Below, in pieces: positions 61,066-64,000 of a DNA stretch of 64,000 nucleotides (position 1 is its first letter; the number at the start of each line of letters is the position of its first letter). The notes below the pieces were generated by a model that saw only the letters and a program-made list of their open reading frames with translations, did no database searches and was not told where the DNA came from. Both the position numbers and the translations under genes were made by a program. Origin of the DNA: Punica granatum. Taxonomy: Eukaryota; Streptophyta; Magnoliopsida; Myrtales; Lythraceae. The DNA lies in NCBI RefSeq assembly GCF_007655135.1, contig NC_045129.1:5270001-5334000 (forward strand), given 5' to 3'.

Positions 61066-61402
61066 CAAACACGTAATATTTAATAATGACGGCTGATAAT
61101 CAGACTAGAATAACTAATTAGGCAAAGTTAATTAATTAGCCGAAGAAGGTTACTTGGATGTTGCATTGACTAATATAAGAACGTTGAAATGTTTTCATTA
61201 TGGAAAAACAAATTTGATTTGTGCAACTCCTACTCCACACTAGATAACCTCCCCAACTAGGCATGAGGAGAGACCAATACCGTCGATTCACTGAAAGTGT
61301 ACGTTGCCGGTTCTTCCATTAGTCCAAACACATCGGTATATATAATGACATTAGCGGTCAATTTTTAGAATGATCGTATCCACCTATGTCAGACTAATTG
61401 AA

Positions 61403-61436
<34 letters not shown>

Positions 61437-61437
61437 T
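61403..61437. repeat. (AT)n(AC)n microsatellite
   Basis: A compound run of about twelve AT units followed by AC units. Confidence 0.9.
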
Positions 61438-64000
61438 ATATGAAGATTACCAGGAGAAGGTCAATCTATAAACCCACATAGAAGATTATGGTGTAAAGAA
61501 GTTCCTTTTGACCGGGTGTTAGAAAAGTAAAAGGCGTACCAAATCTGGCCCAGTCCTCCAAAATTCTATTTCCACAAGTAAAGCGATGAAGTACCCCATG
61601 AAATTTTAGGATCACACGATATCTTGATCAGATGTTGCGTGATATATATCGTGCGTGACAGCAGTTTCGTTGACAACATCTATACAAACCTAACTTAATT
61701 TTTTAGCTTTATATCAAATCTTGGACCGCAAGTGAAATCCATTCCAGATGAAGAATACTCCTGGGGAGTACTATTGCAGGCACCTTCGATGTTAAATAGG
61801 CAATTGGGAGCAGTACCGCTCGTATGTCACCCCGACTCGTTAACGGATGAGTTGGGCAATGCAACGATGTTACTTGAAGGTGATTATAGTACTTAGGTCC
61901 CCACAAACTGATTAAGCAATAGTGGTGCTTCACTATTGCTTTCCCCGTCCGAAAACAAGTAAGATTCGAGATCTTCTTAAAGTTAGTAAAGGCCAGCCAG
62001 AACTAAGTAAATGTGACCATGATTTTTCCTTTGGCAAATACCAATGTCCCCTTTATTTAGATCTTGTATGCGACGGAAAAGTTACAAGTCGGGTTGAAAT
62101 ATTATAATATGTTACGTGCTCGGACATATTTACGGTACATACAGTCGGCTCGGCTCAATAATTGGTTTGAGTTAGATGATCTTTGGGTACTTTGTGTTCA
62201 TCACTGATGATTGTCGGACTTTTTCATCATCAATCCTTTAAAGAAACATACATTTTCAAACACGTTTAAAGAATTTTTCGAAACACTTAAAAACGAATCT
62301 TCTTTCTTTTAAAAGTGAATAATAACGTATGAAAATAAAATTCTTTCTTTTCCATTATCATTTTTTTTTCCAGTGAGATAGGGGATCGAAGCCAGAATTT
62401 CCTCATCATCTTTCACGAACGAAAATAATGGTTTGGACTTATTGGGCATTACTTCAAATCCCTCCACAAACGAGAGTGATGAGAATACCCTTTTGGACGG
62501 CCCCTCCACTCGGCCGAGCAGTCTCCGGGCAAATTCATATCGGAAATGATTATTTACAAGATTTCACTGTCTCATGCTGTATTTCAGTTTGTCCTTTTTG
62601 CATATCGTGCCATCCATTTTTCATACCTTTTTATTTTTTCGCAAAATTATTTTATTTTATTTTTTATTTTGCATATTTTAAGTTCCACACATTCTTCCCA
62701 ATAAGGATCGACTTAATTTGTTTAGTTTTTATAGCTGAAGATGTTTCTCTTGATCATGTTGCAAACATTGTTGCAAGTCGATTTTAATATGCGTTATTTT
62801 ATAAGCGTCGACTAGCTAGAATCATCTTTCTTTGTCCTTGTACCCGTCTCTATTTGCATTTCCCTATGAATCTAAAGCGCATCGGTTCAAATACGCATGC
62901 TTGGATTGACACTTTTAGGGTTAAAAGAAAAAATCATAAGTGGGAAATTTAAAAATCCTCCCCTAACCGCTTATCTACATCTGATGTTACGTATGACCTT
63001 AAATGATCATTTTATGTACTTTCCTTACTTAACGTATTTTCCTTGAGTTTGGATCAATATATATGATGATATATGTGTCGTTTAATTTTCTATATATACT
63101 CTTTTCCAATTGAGTTGAAAATCATTTTCCAAAAATATAATCCGACTGTATATACCTTACCGAAAAAAAATCCGAGTGTATATGATTCGTCAAAGACCAA
63201 AAAAAAAAGGTTTTAATAATTGACTTTTTTTATATATAAAATTCTGCAGCAGACATTGGAAAGAGGAGCGTTCCTCGACAACATTCAATGTAGTCTTAAT
63301 ATTGGGTGCTCCAAAGGAAACACAAATGTCGAAACGCCAACAGGTTTCTTCCCTCGTGGTCTCTTCCAAATTTGACCGTTAAATTGTGTTCACCATGTGT
63401 GTCACAATTAGCCATTAATTGACTATATTATTGATTAGACTTTGACCAAGGCATTTACATAAATGATCAGGGACGGAACAAGAAATTTTGAGCATGGGAA
63501 GCGAATAGGAAGATGAAATTTAACAAGCAAGGAAGGAAGTCGACGAAATAGGAAAATTTTATTAAAAGTATGATCGATATATATATATATACGAAAAACT
63601 AATTTATTTTTTCCCAAAAAGGAGTCACCTAATTTATGTAGTCTTCCTCTATCTCATTTTCTAGGGCCACTTGAGATCATTTGACCATTGACCTTTCTAT
63701 TCAAATTATAATCTTTTAAGGAAGACTAATTATATTTAGGTCGAATAAGTAATATAATTAAGCAGATCGTTGGCGCCGTGGAAGATATAAATAAAGGGTC
63801 TCCGAGCCCATGTATTACACGACGTGATTAATTAATAAAACACCTCAGTTTACTACGAGTTTAGAAGATCTCTTGTTTCTCATTGTGTGATAATTCTATG
63901 GTCATCTCTCGATAAATCAAAAGTTTATAATAAAATAAATTACAAGAAAACTAAAAGTGGAAATTTTCTCGATCTTTCAAAGGTTATATAAATGAATTGT

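Larger units (their letters stand above)
57793..64000. other. Intergenic region, no gene recognised
   Basis: AT-rich DNA with scattered repeats listed separately. Several open frames of 60-120 codons exist but none shows a recognisable motif. A TATAAATA at 63786-63793 could be a core promoter for a gene beyond the window's end, but that is unsupported. Confidence 0.45.

Noticed and set aside
62428..62787. 119-codon open frame near the right end
   Set aside because: No recognisable motif; the second half is low-complexity Phe/Ile-rich translation of AT-rich DNA.
63760..63800. 'tggcgccgtgg' followed by 'tataaataaagg' as an LTR/primer site or core promoter
   Set aside because: The first motif resembles a retroelement primer site and the second a TATA box, but no LTR, gag frame or gene start follows within the window.
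1..64000. CRISPR arrays, bacterial operons, tRNA or rRNA genes
   Set aside because: The introns, copia elements and plant gene families show nuclear plant DNA. No cloverleaf-complete tRNA or rRNA was found; the A/B boxes seen belong to SINE-like repeats.

Overview
This is nuclear DNA of a flowering plant, most likely a eudicot. The evidence is spliced genes with plant-type products (cytochrome P450 of CYP92A type, plastid 13-lipoxygenase, wall-associated kinase fragment), Ty1/copia elements primed by the initiator-Met tRNA, tRNA-derived SINEs, MITEs, and AT-rich intergenic sequence. I cannot name the species. All intact genes are on the minus strand.

Layout. 1-2.8 kb: no gene seen. 2.8-8.6 kb: a dispersed module of unknown nature, one orphan exon-like segment, and a broken CYP92A exon 1 (5612-6484) carrying a solo copia LTR. 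8.6-13.7 kb: CYP92A copy 1, intact, two exons, 512 codons. 13.7-20 kb: copy 2, intact, 513 codons. 21.85-26.69 kb: a complete but coding-defective copia element with identical LTRs and a 5-bp target duplication. 26.7-32.6 kb: SINEs plus the 3' half of a lipoxygenase gene, deleted in places and split by a 3.38-kb insertion that looks like a solo LTR. 32.6-37.2 kb: WAK-like kinase fragment, decayed copia element, second broken CYP92A exon 1. 37.3-43.4 kb: CYP92A copy 3, intact, 512 codons. 43.4-48.4 kb: its rearranged upstream region, with a copied piece of its own intron, a MITE and SINEs. 48.66-53.28 kb: an intact eight-exon chloroplast 13-lipoxygenase gene (LOX3 type, 917 codons). 54-64 kb: no gene recognised; MITEs, SINEs and microsatellites.

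History. The blocks 13.7-32.6 kb and 37.3-50.2 kb are collinear (about 2 kb of shared 5' spacer, module, CYP92A gene, upstream region, SINEs, module, LOX exons 8 to 6). The LOX similarity stops in LOX intron 5. The truncated LOX is therefore best explained as the edge of a segmental duplication that copied a CYP92A gene together with the 3' half of the LOX gene. Both broken CYP copies carry traces of the same copia family at a compatible place and so descend from one older broken gene.

Function. The LOX should make 13-hydroperoxides of linolenic and linoleic acid in plastids for jasmonates and green-leaf volatiles. The CYP92A enzymes are ER monooxygenases of unknown substrate. Whether the linkage is functional (defence or volatile metabolism) or only positional cannot be decided from sequence. 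All three CYP introns hold a roughly 1.5-kb foldback (long inverted repeat) with a MITE at its centre; a relative of that MITE lies just upstream of the LOX promoter.
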